Shown here: positions 18,323 to 26,148 of the stretch, in pieces | Layout: each line of letters begins with the position of its first letter | How positions within the stretch are numbered: position 1 is the stretch's first letter | Assembly (NCBI GenBank): GCA_052274345.1 | Contig: DAVZGP010000011.1 | Location: forward strand, 1 to 64,000 | Direction: 5' to 3' | From: Clostridium_AD sp937920395 | GTDB taxonomy: Bacteria > Bacillota > Clostridia > Clostridiales > Clostridiaceae | DNA: 64,000 nucleotides | Made by a program: the position numbers and the translations under genes | The notes under the pieces: generated by a model | Databases searched by the model: none | What the model was told of the DNA's origin: nothing | Seen by the model: the letters and a program-made list of their open reading frames with translations, nothing else

Positions 18323-18748
18323 CTATTCTTCTGTTATTTCACCATGACCATCGTGTCCTTTGTAATCAAATTCTTTTAGTCCTGCTTTTTTTCTATAATC
18401 ATTTATTGCCATGTGAATTGCTTCTTCAGCAAGTACTGAGCAATGCATCTTTATTGCTGGAAGACCATCTAATGCTTCAGCTACAGCAATATTTGTTAAT
18501 TTCCATGCATCATCTACTGATTTACCTTTAATAAGTTCTGTTGCCATACTTGATGATGCTATAGCCGATCCACAACCAAAAGTTTTAAATTTTGCATCAG
18601 TTACTATATTATTTTCAACTTTTAAATAAACTTTCATTATATCTCCACACTTAGCGTTACCAACTTCACCAACACCACTAGCATTTTCAATTTCTCCTAC
18701 ATTTCTTGGATTAGTAAAATGGTCCATAACTTTAGCACTGTAATCCAT
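18323..18748 (-). CDS. iscU: Fe-S cluster assembly scaffold IscU
   Basis: A 141-residue scaffold that receives sulfur from IscS and builds [2Fe-2S]/[4Fe-4S] clusters. Cluster ligands are the cysteines in VGNAKCGDIMK, TFGCGSAIA and KMHCSVLAE. An acidic-His extension (GHDGHGEITEE) follows the family core; such tails occur in clostridial NifU-like proteins. It starts 1 bp after the iscS stop, which implies translational coupling. The second copy at 16690-17073 lies in the same operon. Confidence 0.95.
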   Translation of the reverse strand: MDYSAKVMDHFTNPRNVGEIENASGVGEVGNAKCGDIMKVYLKVENNIVTDAKFKTFGCGSAIASSSMATELIKGKSVDDAWKLTNIAVAEALDGLPAIKMHCSVLAEEAIHMAINDYRKKAGLKEFDYKGHDGHGEITEE

Positions 18749-18749
18749 A

Positions 18750-19934
18750 TTATTTTTCCCCCTTCTTTAAGAAGTCATCATATAGTGGTGACATATCTCT
18801 TAATCTTTTTATAACCTTTGGAACTGTTTCTAATACAAAATCTACTTCTTCCTCAGTGGTAGCATCACCTAATGTTAATCTTAGTGACCCATGAGCTATC
18901 TCATGAATAAGACCAATGGCAAGTAACACATGAGATGGATCTAGAGAACCTGATGTACATGCGCTTCCACTTGATGCTGCAATACCCTTTGCATCTAGCA
19001 TTAATAATATAGATTCACCTTCAACAAACCTAAAACTAATATTAGAGTTTCCTGGAAGTCTTTTTTCTCCTAATGGTCCATTAAGTCTTGTGTAAGGTAC
19101 TTTTAATAATCCATTCATAAGTTTATCTCTTAAAATAACTAGTTTTTTATTATTTTCTTCCATATTTGCAACTGCTAGCTCAAGAGCTTTACCAATTCCA
19201 ACTACACTAGCTACATTTTCAGTACCAGCTCTTTTACCTCTTTCTTGACCACCACCATGTATTAAATTTTCTATTTTAATACCTTTTCGTATATATAAAG
19301 CTCCTATACCTTTTGGTCCATAGAATTTATGACCAGCCATTGATAATAAATCTATATTCATTTCTTTTACATCAACGGGTATATGCCCTACAGCCTGAAC
19401 AGCATCTGTATGGAAAAGTATTTTTTTGCTTCTACATAATGCTCCTATTTCTTTTATAGGTTCAATTGTTCCAATCTCATTATTAGCAAACATTACTGAT
19501 ACTAAAATGGTTTTATCTGTAATTGCATTTTCTAAATCTTTAATATTAATAAATCCATATTCATCTACAGGTAAATATGTAATATCAAATCCATTTTTCG
19601 CTAAATATTCACAAGTATGAAGTACTGCATGATGTTCAATAGCTGTAGTTATAATATGATTTCCCTTTTTCTTATAAGCAGAAGCTATACCCTTTATAGC
19701 CCAATTATCTGCTTCTGAACCACCACTTGTAAAATATATTTCACTTGATTCAGCATTTATTGCCTTTGCTACCTTATCACGTCCAATATCTATTGCCTTT
19801 TTAGTTTCTCTTGCTAATGTATATATAGAAGAAGGATTACCAAAGTATGTTGTAAAATACGGAAGCATTTCTTCCATTACTTCTGGTTTAACATATGTTG
19901 TTGCAGCATGATCCATGTAAATTGATTTATTCAT
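18750..19934 (-). CDS. iscS: Cysteine desulfurase IscS/NifS
   Basis: A 394-residue PLP enzyme that removes sulfur from cysteine as a persulfide for clusters and tRNA thiolation. It begins with YMDHAATTYVKPEV; the PLP lysine is in MAGHKFYGPKGIGALY and the catalytic mobile-loop cysteine is in SSGSACTSGSLDPSH. The sequence is the class I (IscS) type. Its ATG overlaps the iscR stop by 8 nt. Together with iscR, iscU and mnmA it forms a compact operon. Length is normal. Confidence 0.97.
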   Translation of the reverse strand: MNKSIYMDHAATTYVKPEVMEEMLPYFTTYFGNPSSIYTLARETKKAIDIGRDKVAKAINAESSEIYFTSGGSEADNWAIKGIASAYKKKGNHIITTAIEHHAVLHTCEYLAKNGFDITYLPVDEYGFINIKDLENAITDKTILVSVMFANNEIGTIEPIKEIGALCRSKKILFHTDAVQAVGHIPVDVKEMNIDLLSMAGHKFYGPKGIGALYIRKGIKIENLIHGGGQERGKRAGTENVASVVGIGKALELAVANMEENNKKLVILRDKLMNGLLKVPYTRLNGPLGEKRLPGNSNISFRFVEGESILLMLDAKGIAASSGSACTSGSLDPSHVLLAIGLIHEIAHGSLRLTLGDATTEEEVDFVLETVPKVIKRLRDMSPLYDDFLKKGEK

Positions 19935-20367
19935 TATCTTTCACTCCTTTAATTAATGTCATTTCATTATAGTCTGATACAATATCTTTTAAATTTATTG
20001 AAGTAGTAACACTATCTATACTATTTTTTATTTTCTTCCATAATGGCCTTGTAGCACAGCAGTCAATATTGGTACACTCTTCATCATGTAGACAAGTTGA
20101 AATTTCTATTGGTCCCTCGAGTACATTTATAATCTCATAAATAGTTATTTCTTCAGGAGCTCTATTTAGTAAATATCCACCTTGAGATCCCCTTACACTT
20201 TTAATAAGCTTAGCCTTTCGAAGTGATGAAAATAATTGTTCTAAATAATATTCAGATATACTTTGTCTTTCAGATATACTTTTTATAGATACAGGTTGTT
20301 CTCCATAATTTATCGCTAAATCTACCATGGCTTTAACCCCATATCTTCCCTTCGTAGATAATTTCAT
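19927..20367 (-). CDS. iscR: Rrf2 family Fe-S cluster regulator IscR
   Basis: A 146-residue transcription factor that senses Fe-S status. The N-terminal winged helix holds STKGRYGVKAMVDLA and SISEYYLEQLF. Cysteines at residues 92, 98, 103 and 104 (CLHDEECTNIDCC) lie where the [2Fe-2S] ligands of E. coli IscR are found. It heads the isc operon. The promoter (20604-20632) contains the half-site ATAGTTGAC, which agrees with the E. coli type 1 IscR half-site, so autorepression is likely. A paralogue without the cysteine cluster is at 61963-62409. Confidence 0.94.
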   Translation of the reverse strand: MKLSTKGRYGVKAMVDLAINYGEQPVSIKSISERQSISEYYLEQLFSSLRKAKLIKSVRGSQGGYLLNRAPEEITIYEIINVLEGPIEISTCLHDEECTNIDCCATRPLWKKIKNSIDSVTTSINLKDIVSDYNEMTLIKGVKDNE

Positions 20368-20379
20368 TTAATCACTCCT

Positions 20380-20597
20380 TTTTATCATTACCTGCTCAGC
20401 TATTCATTAACACCTTAGTTGTCATTCATCATCACCTAAGGTGTATTTATCATCGCAGGTGGTGAAGTATTAATGATTTCATAGGGAAACTTAGACTCCT
20501 AAAGTTTTCACTCCACATAATTAAATAATCATTACTTATATGATAGAATCTTTCCTTACAAGGTATCATTAAAGTAGAGTGTTTTACTACACTTTCT
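20380..20597 (-). promoter_or_regulatory. Structured iscR leader (nested hairpins)
   Basis: The mRNA start predicted near 20597 gives a leader of about 230 nt. On the minus strand I see a hairpin AAACTTTAG/CTAAGTTT (20487-20507), flanked by GTGAA/TTCAC. It is followed by a stem ACCTGC (20455-20460) with GCAGGT (20390-20395) that encloses a 9-bp hairpin ACACCTTAG/CTAAGGTGT (20410-20444). Four degenerate (G/T)AATGA-like repeats separate the stems. No known riboswitch consensus is recognised. It shares a core motif with the element at 36042-36167. Confidence 0.6.
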
Positions 20598-20603
20598 AAA
20601 TTC

Positions 20604-20632
20604 ATAATATCAAATCCTAGTAATCTTGTCAA
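20604..20632 (-). promoter_or_regulatory. Sigma-A promoter of iscR with IscR-like half-site
   Basis: On the minus strand, consensus -35 TTGACA (20627-20632) is 17 bp from -10 TATTAT (20604-20609). The -35 lies within ATAGTTGAC, a perfect match to half of the published type 1 IscR motif; the other half is poorly conserved. It fits an autorepressed operon promoter. Confidence 0.75.
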
Positions 20633-20783
20633 CTATAATTTTATTAAATTTCTTTTATTATATCTATCCATACCCCATATTACCTTGTTATTCGTTAATA
20701 ATCATATTTTATATCCACAATGCTCCATATTATATATTCATTTAAATCTTAAAGCTACATAAAAACTAAATTTATATTCATCC

Positions 20784-20872
20784 TTGAAGTATTCAATTAT
20801 ATATAGTATAATTTAACAAGCACTTTAGAGTATGCTCACCCATGTAAGTACAACACTTATGTCGGGTTTTTT
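20784..20872 (+). promoter_or_regulatory. hisS promoter and attenuator-like hairpin
   Basis: A -35 TTGAAG (20784-20789) and a consensus -10 TATAAT (20807-20812), 17 bp apart, would start transcription near 20819. The short leader holds ACCC (20838-20841) with TAAGT paired to ACTTA and GGGT (20864-20867), then a TTTTTT run, an intrinsic terminator form ahead of the ribosome binding site. I see no T-box, specifier loop or His-rich leader peptide, so the sensing mechanism is unclear. Confidence 0.55.
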
Positions 20873-20896
20873 ATATTTTTATAGGAGGTATTAATA

Positions 20897-22216
20897 ATGA
20901 AAAATGAAATTGTAAAACCATCAATTTTACCTGGATTTATGGAGTTATTACCATTAGATCAAATTCAGTTCAATAAATTATCCGATACAATTAGGAAAAC
21001 GTATGAGAGTTTTGGATTTATGCCAATAGATACTCCAGTAATTGAAAAATCAGAGATTCTACTAGCAAAAGGTGGCGGAGAAACTGAAAAACAAATATAT
21101 AGATTCTCAAAGGGGAGTAATGATTTATCTCTTAGATTTGATTTAACCGTTCCACTAGCTAGATATGTGGCTCAAAATTCTAATTCTTTAACTTTTCCTT
21201 TTAGAAGATATCAAATTGGTAAAGTATATAGGGGAGAGAGAAATCAAAAAGGCCGTTTTCGTGAATTTTATCAATGTGATATTGATATCATTGGAAGCAA
21301 CAATTTAAGCATTTTAAATGATGCTGAAATTCCTAGTATCATTTACTCAATATTTAACAACATGGGCTTTGAGGATTTCACCATAAAAGTAAATAACAGA
21401 AAAATACTAAATGGTTTTTTTGAATCTTTAGGCATCGAAGATAAATCTGACGTTTTAAGGATTATTGATAAAATCGATAAAATTGGAGTTACTGTAGCTA
21501 CTCAGGAACTACTAACTAATGGCTTAACTAATGGAGTTATAGACAAAATTCTAGAATTTATAAATATTTGTGGAAGCAATGAGGATATTTTATTATTTTT
21601 AAAGAATTTAGATATTTCTAATACAAACTTTAAAAATGGTATATTTGAACTTTCAACTGTTTCAAAATACGTAAAATTGTTTGGAGTTCCAGATAAAAAT
21701 TTCAAAATCGATTTAAAAATATCGAGAGGTCTTGATTATTACACGGGAACGGTTTACGAAACATTTTTAAATGAATATCCATCTATTGGTTCAGTGTGTT
21801 CCGGTGGTCGTTATGATAATTTAGCAGAATATTATACAAAGCAGAAGTTACCAGGAGTCGGAATTTCAATTGGCTTAACTCGCTTGTTCTATCAATTAAA
21901 CGAAGTTGGCTTCTTTAAAAATGACACGAACCCATCAATAACAAAAGTACTCGTGATACCACTTGATAATAATATTATTGATTATGCAATTTCCTTTGCA
22001 AGATCCTTAAGAGATAATGGTATCGTTACAGAAATTTACCTTGAGGACACTAAAATAGTAAAGAAACTTGGTTATGCAAATAAATTAGGAATCCCCTATG
22101 CAATTTTAATAGGCGATGAAGAAATGAAAAACAATACTGTTACCGTAAAAAACATGGTTACTGGCATTCAACAAATTGCTAATTTTAATGAAGCTTATAA
22201 AATGGTTAATAATTAA
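20897..22216 (+). CDS. hisS: Histidine--tRNA ligase (eukaryote/archaea-like type)
   Basis: A 439-residue class II synthetase. Motif 2 reads RYQIGKVYRGERNQKGRF followed by REFYQCDIDIIG, the form seen in eukaryotic and archaeal enzymes rather than the usual bacterial one. The SRGLDYYTGTVYE and CSGGRYDNL histidine-binding motifs are intact, and a C-terminal anticodon-binding domain follows. The N-terminus LPGFMELLP also differs from the common bacterial KGTKDMLP pattern. The gene has its own promoter and attenuator-like leader and sits outside the hemZ-aspS cluster, where clostridial hisS often lies. Either it is the only hisS, displaced, or a second copy. Confidence 0.9.
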   Translation: MKNEIVKPSILPGFMELLPLDQIQFNKLSDTIRKTYESFGFMPIDTPVIEKSEILLAKGGGETEKQIYRFSKGSNDLSLRFDLTVPLARYVAQNSNSLTFPFRRYQIGKVYRGERNQKGRFREFYQCDIDIIGSNNLSILNDAEIPSIIYSIFNNMGFEDFTIKVNNRKILNGFFESLGIEDKSDVLRIIDKIDKIGVTVATQELLTNGLTNGVIDKILEFINICGSNEDILLFLKNLDISNTNFKNGIFELSTVSKYVKLFGVPDKNFKIDLKISRGLDYYTGTVYETFLNEYPSIGSVCSGGRYDNLAEYYTKQKLPGVGISIGLTRLFYQLNEVGFFKNDTNPSITKVLVIPLDNNIIDYAISFARSLRDNGIVTEIYLEDTKIVKKLGYANKLGIPYAILIGDEEMKNNTVTVKNMVTGIQQIANFNEAYKMVNN

Positions 22217-22256
22217 ATTATAACTCTCCAAAAAGTATATTTTTTGTATCACCTTT

Positions 22257-22301
22257 TCCTCGTAAACCTAATACTATGTATTATAAATAATTATACGAGG
22301 A
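22257..22301 (+). promoter_or_regulatory. Hairpin that would mask the ribosome binding site of the class V aminotransferase
   Basis: TCCTCGTA (22257-22264) pairs perfectly with TACGAGGA (22294-22301), the latter including most of the GAGGAGG site for the ATG at 22310. An inner AATAC/GTATT stem with a TAT loop lies between them. In the folded state the ribosome would not reach the site, suggesting coupling to hisS translation or conditional control. Confidence 0.5.
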
Positions 22302-22309
22302 GGAGTATC

Positions 22310-23659
22310 ATGTCATTTAAAGATAATTGTCCAAGCTACAGAGATTTGATACTTGGCATAAATAAAAAAGTACCTCTTATATCCGGAAAAATGGTTACTG
22401 CAATTAATTTTGATAATGCAGCAACTACACCACCATTTAAATCTGTTATGGATGATATTATTGATTTTGCACCATGGTATTCCTCCATTCATCGTGGTGA
22501 TGGATATAAGTCTCAATTAACTACCAAAATGTATGATAATTCTAGAGATATTGTAAGACACTTTGTTAATGCTGATTCGAGTAACACTGTAATCTATGTT
22601 AAAAACTCTACAGAGGCCATTAATAAACTATCTAATTTATTGTATGATCCATATAAAAAGAATGTAATATTAACTACAGATATGGAACATCACTCAAATG
22701 ACTTACCCTTTAGAGATAAATTTATTGTAGAATATATATCTATAGGTGAAGATGGAAAGTTGTCCTTAGATGATTTAGAAGCAAAATTGAATAAGTATAA
22801 TAATTATGTAAAATTAGTTACAATCACAGGTGCTTCAAACGTAACTGGATATAAAAGCCCTATATATGATATAGCTAAATTGGTTCATAGCTTTAATTCA
22901 AAATTACTAATTGATGGGGCACAATTAGTTCCTCATGCTCCTATTATAATGAATAGTAAAAACCCAGAATCTAATATAGATTTCTTGGTTTTCTCTGCTC
23001 ATAAAATGTATGCTCCTTTTGGAACTGGAGTACTAATTGGTCCTAAAAGTGTTTTAGATAATTGCGAACCTGATTTAGTAGGTGGTGGCACAGTCGATAT
23101 TGTTACTCATGATTTTATAAAATGGAATGACTCTCCACAAAGGCATGAAGCTGGTTCCCCTAATGTTATAGGCTCTATAGCTCTCGCCTCAGCCATTAAG
23201 ACATTAAGTAACATTGGTATGGATAACGTGGAGTATGTTGAAAAAGGATTGACCTCCTATGCCATCTCAAAATTAAAAAATATACCAAATGTTAAAATAT
23301 ATTGTGATACTTCTAAATGCATTGAGAGAGTTAGCATAATCCCCTTTAATATCTGTGGAATGCATCACTCCCTAATTGCAAAAATACTCTCCTATGAATG
23401 CGGTATTTCGGTAAGAAGTGGGTGTTTTTGTGCCCAACCGTACCTAGTTAAGCTACTAGATATTTCTGATGAATTTCTAATTAAGCGTTTAAACAATCCT
23501 AACTTGTATCACCCAGGAATGGTTAGGCTTAGTTTTGGACTTTATAACACTTATGCAGAAATTGATATATTGGCTTATGCTCTAGAACAGATTTCTTTAA
23601 AAAGAGAATATTATATTATGAAATATGAAAATATGGAAAAGACACTTTTTGACTTTTAA
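22310..23659 (+). CDS. Class V aminotransferase (SufS/CsdA-like PLP enzyme)
   Basis: A 449-residue fold-type I PLP protein. Features include the N-terminal NFDNAATTPPFKSV segment, the TTDMEHHSNDLP and LIDGAQLVPHAP motifs, the PLP lysine in SAHKMYAPFG, and a mobile-loop SGCFCAQPY with two cysteines in the position of the SufS/CsdA nucleophile. It may be a cysteine or selenocysteine desulfurase of a clostridial branch. The ATG at 22310 is preceded by GAGGAGG. It lies about 90 bp after hisS and is probably cotranscribed, then terminated at 23685-23715. Substrate is not certain. Confidence 0.85.
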   Translation: MSFKDNCPSYRDLILGINKKVPLISGKMVTAINFDNAATTPPFKSVMDDIIDFAPWYSSIHRGDGYKSQLTTKMYDNSRDIVRHFVNADSSNTVIYVKNSTEAINKLSNLLYDPYKKNVILTTDMEHHSNDLPFRDKFIVEYISIGEDGKLSLDDLEAKLNKYNNYVKLVTITGASNVTGYKSPIYDIAKLVHSFNSKLLIDGAQLVPHAPIIMNSKNPESNIDFLVFSAHKMYAPFGTGVLIGPKSVLDNCEPDLVGGGTVDIVTHDFIKWNDSPQRHEAGSPNVIGSIALASAIKTLSNIGMDNVEYVEKGLTSYAISKLKNIPNVKIYCDTSKCIERVSIIPFNICGMHHSLIAKILSYECGISVRSGCFCAQPYLVKLLDISDEFLIKRLNNPNLYHPGMVRLSFGLYNTYAEIDILAYALEQISLKREYYIMKYENMEKTLFDF

Positions 23660-23684
23660 CGGCATGTGATTTTTTCTGATCACA

Positions 23685-23715
23685 AAAATAGTACACCACC
23701 GTTGTGTACTATTTT
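23685..23715. terminator. Intrinsic terminator after the class V aminotransferase
   Basis: AAAATAGTACAC (23685-23696) and GTGTACTATTTT (23704-23715) are perfect 12-bp arms with a 7-nt loop. It can work in both directions, serving the convergent flavin reductase-like gene too. A smaller TGTGAT/ATCACA stem precedes it at 23665-23684. Confidence 0.88.
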
Positions 23716-23732
23716 AATATTATTTACCTTTT

Positions 23733-24233
23733 CTATTTCATATAAGTCTCTACAATTTCTCCATAATACAAAATATGATAATCTCCATTTTCATAAGAAC
23801 TTTTTACAATATCTTTTAAAAGTAGTTTAGGGTCCATTTCCTGTTTATATACTATTTTACATTCATAAAAAAGTTCACACTCACCAATTATTGGAGTATC
23901 CACCTTTTTACTCTTTTCTAATGTTAAATTACACTCCTTAAATTTATCAATATCTCTCCCTGATTTACTTCCACAAACCTTTAATGCATTTTTCATGTTT
24001 TTATTTAAAGGTATACTAACAGTAAAATTATCAGCATTTTTTAAAAGATCAATTGTATATCTTGATTTCCTTACCATAAAAGTAAAAATAGGTCTATTCC
24101 ATACATATCCTATATTTCCCCATCCTATAGTCATTGTATTAATTTTTTCACCATCTTTTACTGTTAAAAAAGCACCTTGCGTATGCAAAAATTTCATACC
24201 TTTTTCTAAATTATCCGTAAAATTAATTTCCAT
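23733..24233 (-). CDS. Flavin reductase-like domain protein
   Basis: A 166-residue protein of the flavin reductase-like (FMN-binding split barrel) family. The N-terminal GAFLTVKDGEKINTMTIGWGNIGYVWNRP region supplies the FMN-phosphate and isoalloxazine contacts. VRKSRYTIDLLKNADNFTVSIP and the conserved KVCGSKSGRDIDKF follow. Family members reduce flavins with NAD(P)H or are FMN-binding redox proteins of unknown partner. The ATG has a GGAGG-type site. It lies next to an AEC transporter, with a 52-bp gap and no obvious functional link. Confidence 0.86.
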   Translation of the reverse strand: MEINFTDNLEKGMKFLHTQGAFLTVKDGEKINTMTIGWGNIGYVWNRPIFTFMVRKSRYTIDLLKNADNFTVSIPLNKNMKNALKVCGSKSGRDIDKFKECNLTLEKSKKVDTPIIGECELFYECKIVYKQEMDPKLLLKDIVKSSYENGDYHILYYGEIVETYMK

Positions 24234-24284
24234 TTATTTATCCTCCTTGTAAAATTTTATTTAGAACGAATTGCCTAACTAAAT

Positions 24285-25193
24285 TTATAAAAATAATATT
24301 ATAATAGGTATAGTAATACCTGAAACTATCGTAGTTATAAAAACGCATTGAGATGCAAGTAGTCTATCACCACCATATTTTTCAGCAATTATTGGAGCCA
24401 TTACAGCTGCAGGCATTGCTTGCAATATAACACATATAGTAAGTAACAGTTCATCCACTTTAAATATTTTTAATACAATATACACAATCATCGGAACTAT
24501 TAAAAGCCTAATTACAGCAGCATAATATACCGACAAGTCAGAAAAAGCATCTTTAAGCCTCATTTCTGCAAGCATTGAACCAACTATTATCATAGATATT
24601 GGTGTTGTTGTGGCTCCAACTAATTTTAGTGAATTCTCAATAGGAGCAGATAATTTTATTGAAAAAACAAATAAAATCAAACCAATAAACACAGCTATTA
24701 GTGCTGGATTTATTAATGCTTTCCTCATTGATTTAAAATCCTTTTCGCCGGTAAAGAGCATTACGCCTACTGTCCACACCAGGATATTAAAAGCAATATT
24801 GAATATTGCTGCATAGAAAACACCTATTCCACCATAAATACTTTCAAGCACTGGATAACCCATAAATCCGACATTTGAAAAAATTGTTATAAATCTAAAT
24901 ACTTGCTGTTTGTTTATAGGAAACTTTGAAAAAAATATTCTACTAATAAATATTAAACTTATATGAATTAGAAAAGAATATATAAAAATTTTACGAGCAT
25001 TACTACCCATCGCCGCTTGGTATTTAATATTAAACGATGTTATTATCATAAATGGTAGTGTTATATTAAGTAGTAATTCAGACAACCCTTTATCAACTAC
25101 ACTGTTAAGAAACTTCCTTTTCTTAGCGTAAAAGCCTACTGCCATAATAATAAATAATACTATAACTTGATTAATTAATTGGCTATTTTGCAT
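24285..25193 (-). CDS. AEC family transporter
   Basis: A 302-residue polytopic membrane protein of the auxin efflux carrier family, with about ten hydrophobic helices. Bacterial relatives carry malate, other organic acids or amino acids. Visible family segments include the GYPVLESIYGGIGVFYAAIFNI stretch in the middle and QAMPAAVMAPIIAEKYGGD near the C-terminus. The ATG has a modest ribosome binding site. The neighbours (a flavin reductase-like protein and a PHP phosphatase) do not fix the substrate, so it is left open. Confidence 0.88.
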   Translation of the reverse strand: MQNSQLINQVIVLFIIMAVGFYAKKRKFLNSVVDKGLSELLLNITLPFMIITSFNIKYQAAMGSNARKIFIYSFLIHISLIFISRIFFSKFPINKQQVFRFITIFSNVGFMGYPVLESIYGGIGVFYAAIFNIAFNILVWTVGVMLFTGEKDFKSMRKALINPALIAVFIGLILFVFSIKLSAPIENSLKLVGATTTPISMIIVGSMLAEMRLKDAFSDLSVYYAAVIRLLIVPMIVYIVLKIFKVDELLLTICVILQAMPAAVMAPIIAEKYGGDRLLASQCVFITTIVSGITIPIIILFL

Positions 25194-25241
25194 TTTAATT
25201 CCCCTTAAATATAACTTGGCAACAACTATTATTAACTCATG

Positions 25242-26012
25242 CTATATAGACATATATTCCATTTTTCTTTCTCTAAAATAAACAGGTTTCAAGTTACATA
25301 TCTCACAGAGTCTAATAGCCTGAGTAAAATAAGCACCAATATTCTCTACATTATGAGCATCTGAACCTATAGTCACATATTTCCCACCTATTTGACTATA
25401 GGCTTTATATATATCAATTAAATTATTATATGCTTGTGAGTTTCCAAATCTTCTAGTATTAATTTCAATAACTTTTTCATTTTGTACTATAATTTTAAAA
25501 ATTTCATTTATATATTCATTATAATCTTGATAATGCATTTCCTTATCATTATAAGTTGCATATCTTGATATATAATCAATGTGACCTAAACTGTCAATGA
25601 AGTCATGCTTCTCCACATTAGCTAGCATACTTAAAAAATATTTGTCGTAAGCATCTTTTTTTGCCTTACCTTCATAATATTTTGGATAATAAATATCTTC
25701 CCCATCTACTGCATGTATAGACCCAATTATATAGTCAAAAGGATATTTACTTGCAACATTCCTATTTTTATCTAAACAAATTTCTTGCATTCCAATTTCA
25801 ATTCCAAGCATGAGCTTTTTACTTCTATATCTCTCATAGTCATTAAAATACTTTTCTATATCAAAAGTCATATCTGCTCCTGCTGGAAAGTTTAAATCTA
25901 GATGCTCTGTAAAAATCATACCTATACCACTTTCCCTTGATTGTTCCATAGCATACTGAACTTTCATTTCAGAGTCATCAGAAAACTCTGTGTGTATATG
26001 TGAGTCAATCAT
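25242..26012 (-). CDS. PHP-domain phosphatase (histidinol-phosphatase HisK type)
   Basis: A 256-residue cytosolic PHP hydrolase. Metal ligands are in DSHIHTEFSDDS (N-terminus), TEHLD, GIEIGM, GSIHAVDG, DSLGHIDYISRY and the C-terminal IGSDAHNVENIG. The arrangement matches HisK-type histidinol-phosphate phosphatases of Firmicutes, although some members act on other phosphoesters. No other histidine biosynthetic gene is nearby, so pathway membership is inferred. The start ATG follows a GGGG-type site. Confidence 0.84.
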   Translation of the reverse strand: MIDSHIHTEFSDDSEMKVQYAMEQSRESGIGMIFTEHLDLNFPAGADMTFDIEKYFNDYERYRSKKLMLGIEIGMQEICLDKNRNVASKYPFDYIIGSIHAVDGEDIYYPKYYEGKAKKDAYDKYFLSMLANVEKHDFIDSLGHIDYISRYATYNDKEMHYQDYNEYINEIFKIIVQNEKVIEINTRRFGNSQAYNNLIDIYKAYSQIGGKYVTIGSDAHNVENIGAYFTQAIRLCEICNLKPVYFRERKMEYMSI

Positions 26013-26102
26013 AATTCATCCCCCTAGAACTTTTTCTATTGTTTAACAACCTTCAATTATATTAATACCTTTGATTATATCAAAACATAGTACAAAAATA
26101 TA

Positions 26103-26135
26103 TAGCAGTAACCTAAGTAATATAGGTTACTGCTA
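26103..26135. terminator. Intrinsic terminator after glyA
   Basis: TAGCAGTAACCTA (26103-26115) and TAGGTTACTGCTA (26123-26135) are perfect 13-bp arms around a short loop. On the minus strand the stem follows the glyA stop and continues into ATATTTTTG. Its core sequence resembles the hairpin between the SCIFF gene and its maturase. Confidence 0.85.
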
Positions 26136-26148
26136 CTTTTTCTTCTTT

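Noticed and set aside
20450..20632. 60-codon frame on the minus strand in front of iscR
   Set aside because: It begins within the iscR promoter -35 region and its codons run through the structured leader, so it is not a credible gene.
20784..20896. T-box in front of hisS
   Set aside because: No GGGTGG box or specifier loop is present; only a short attenuator-like hairpin is seen.
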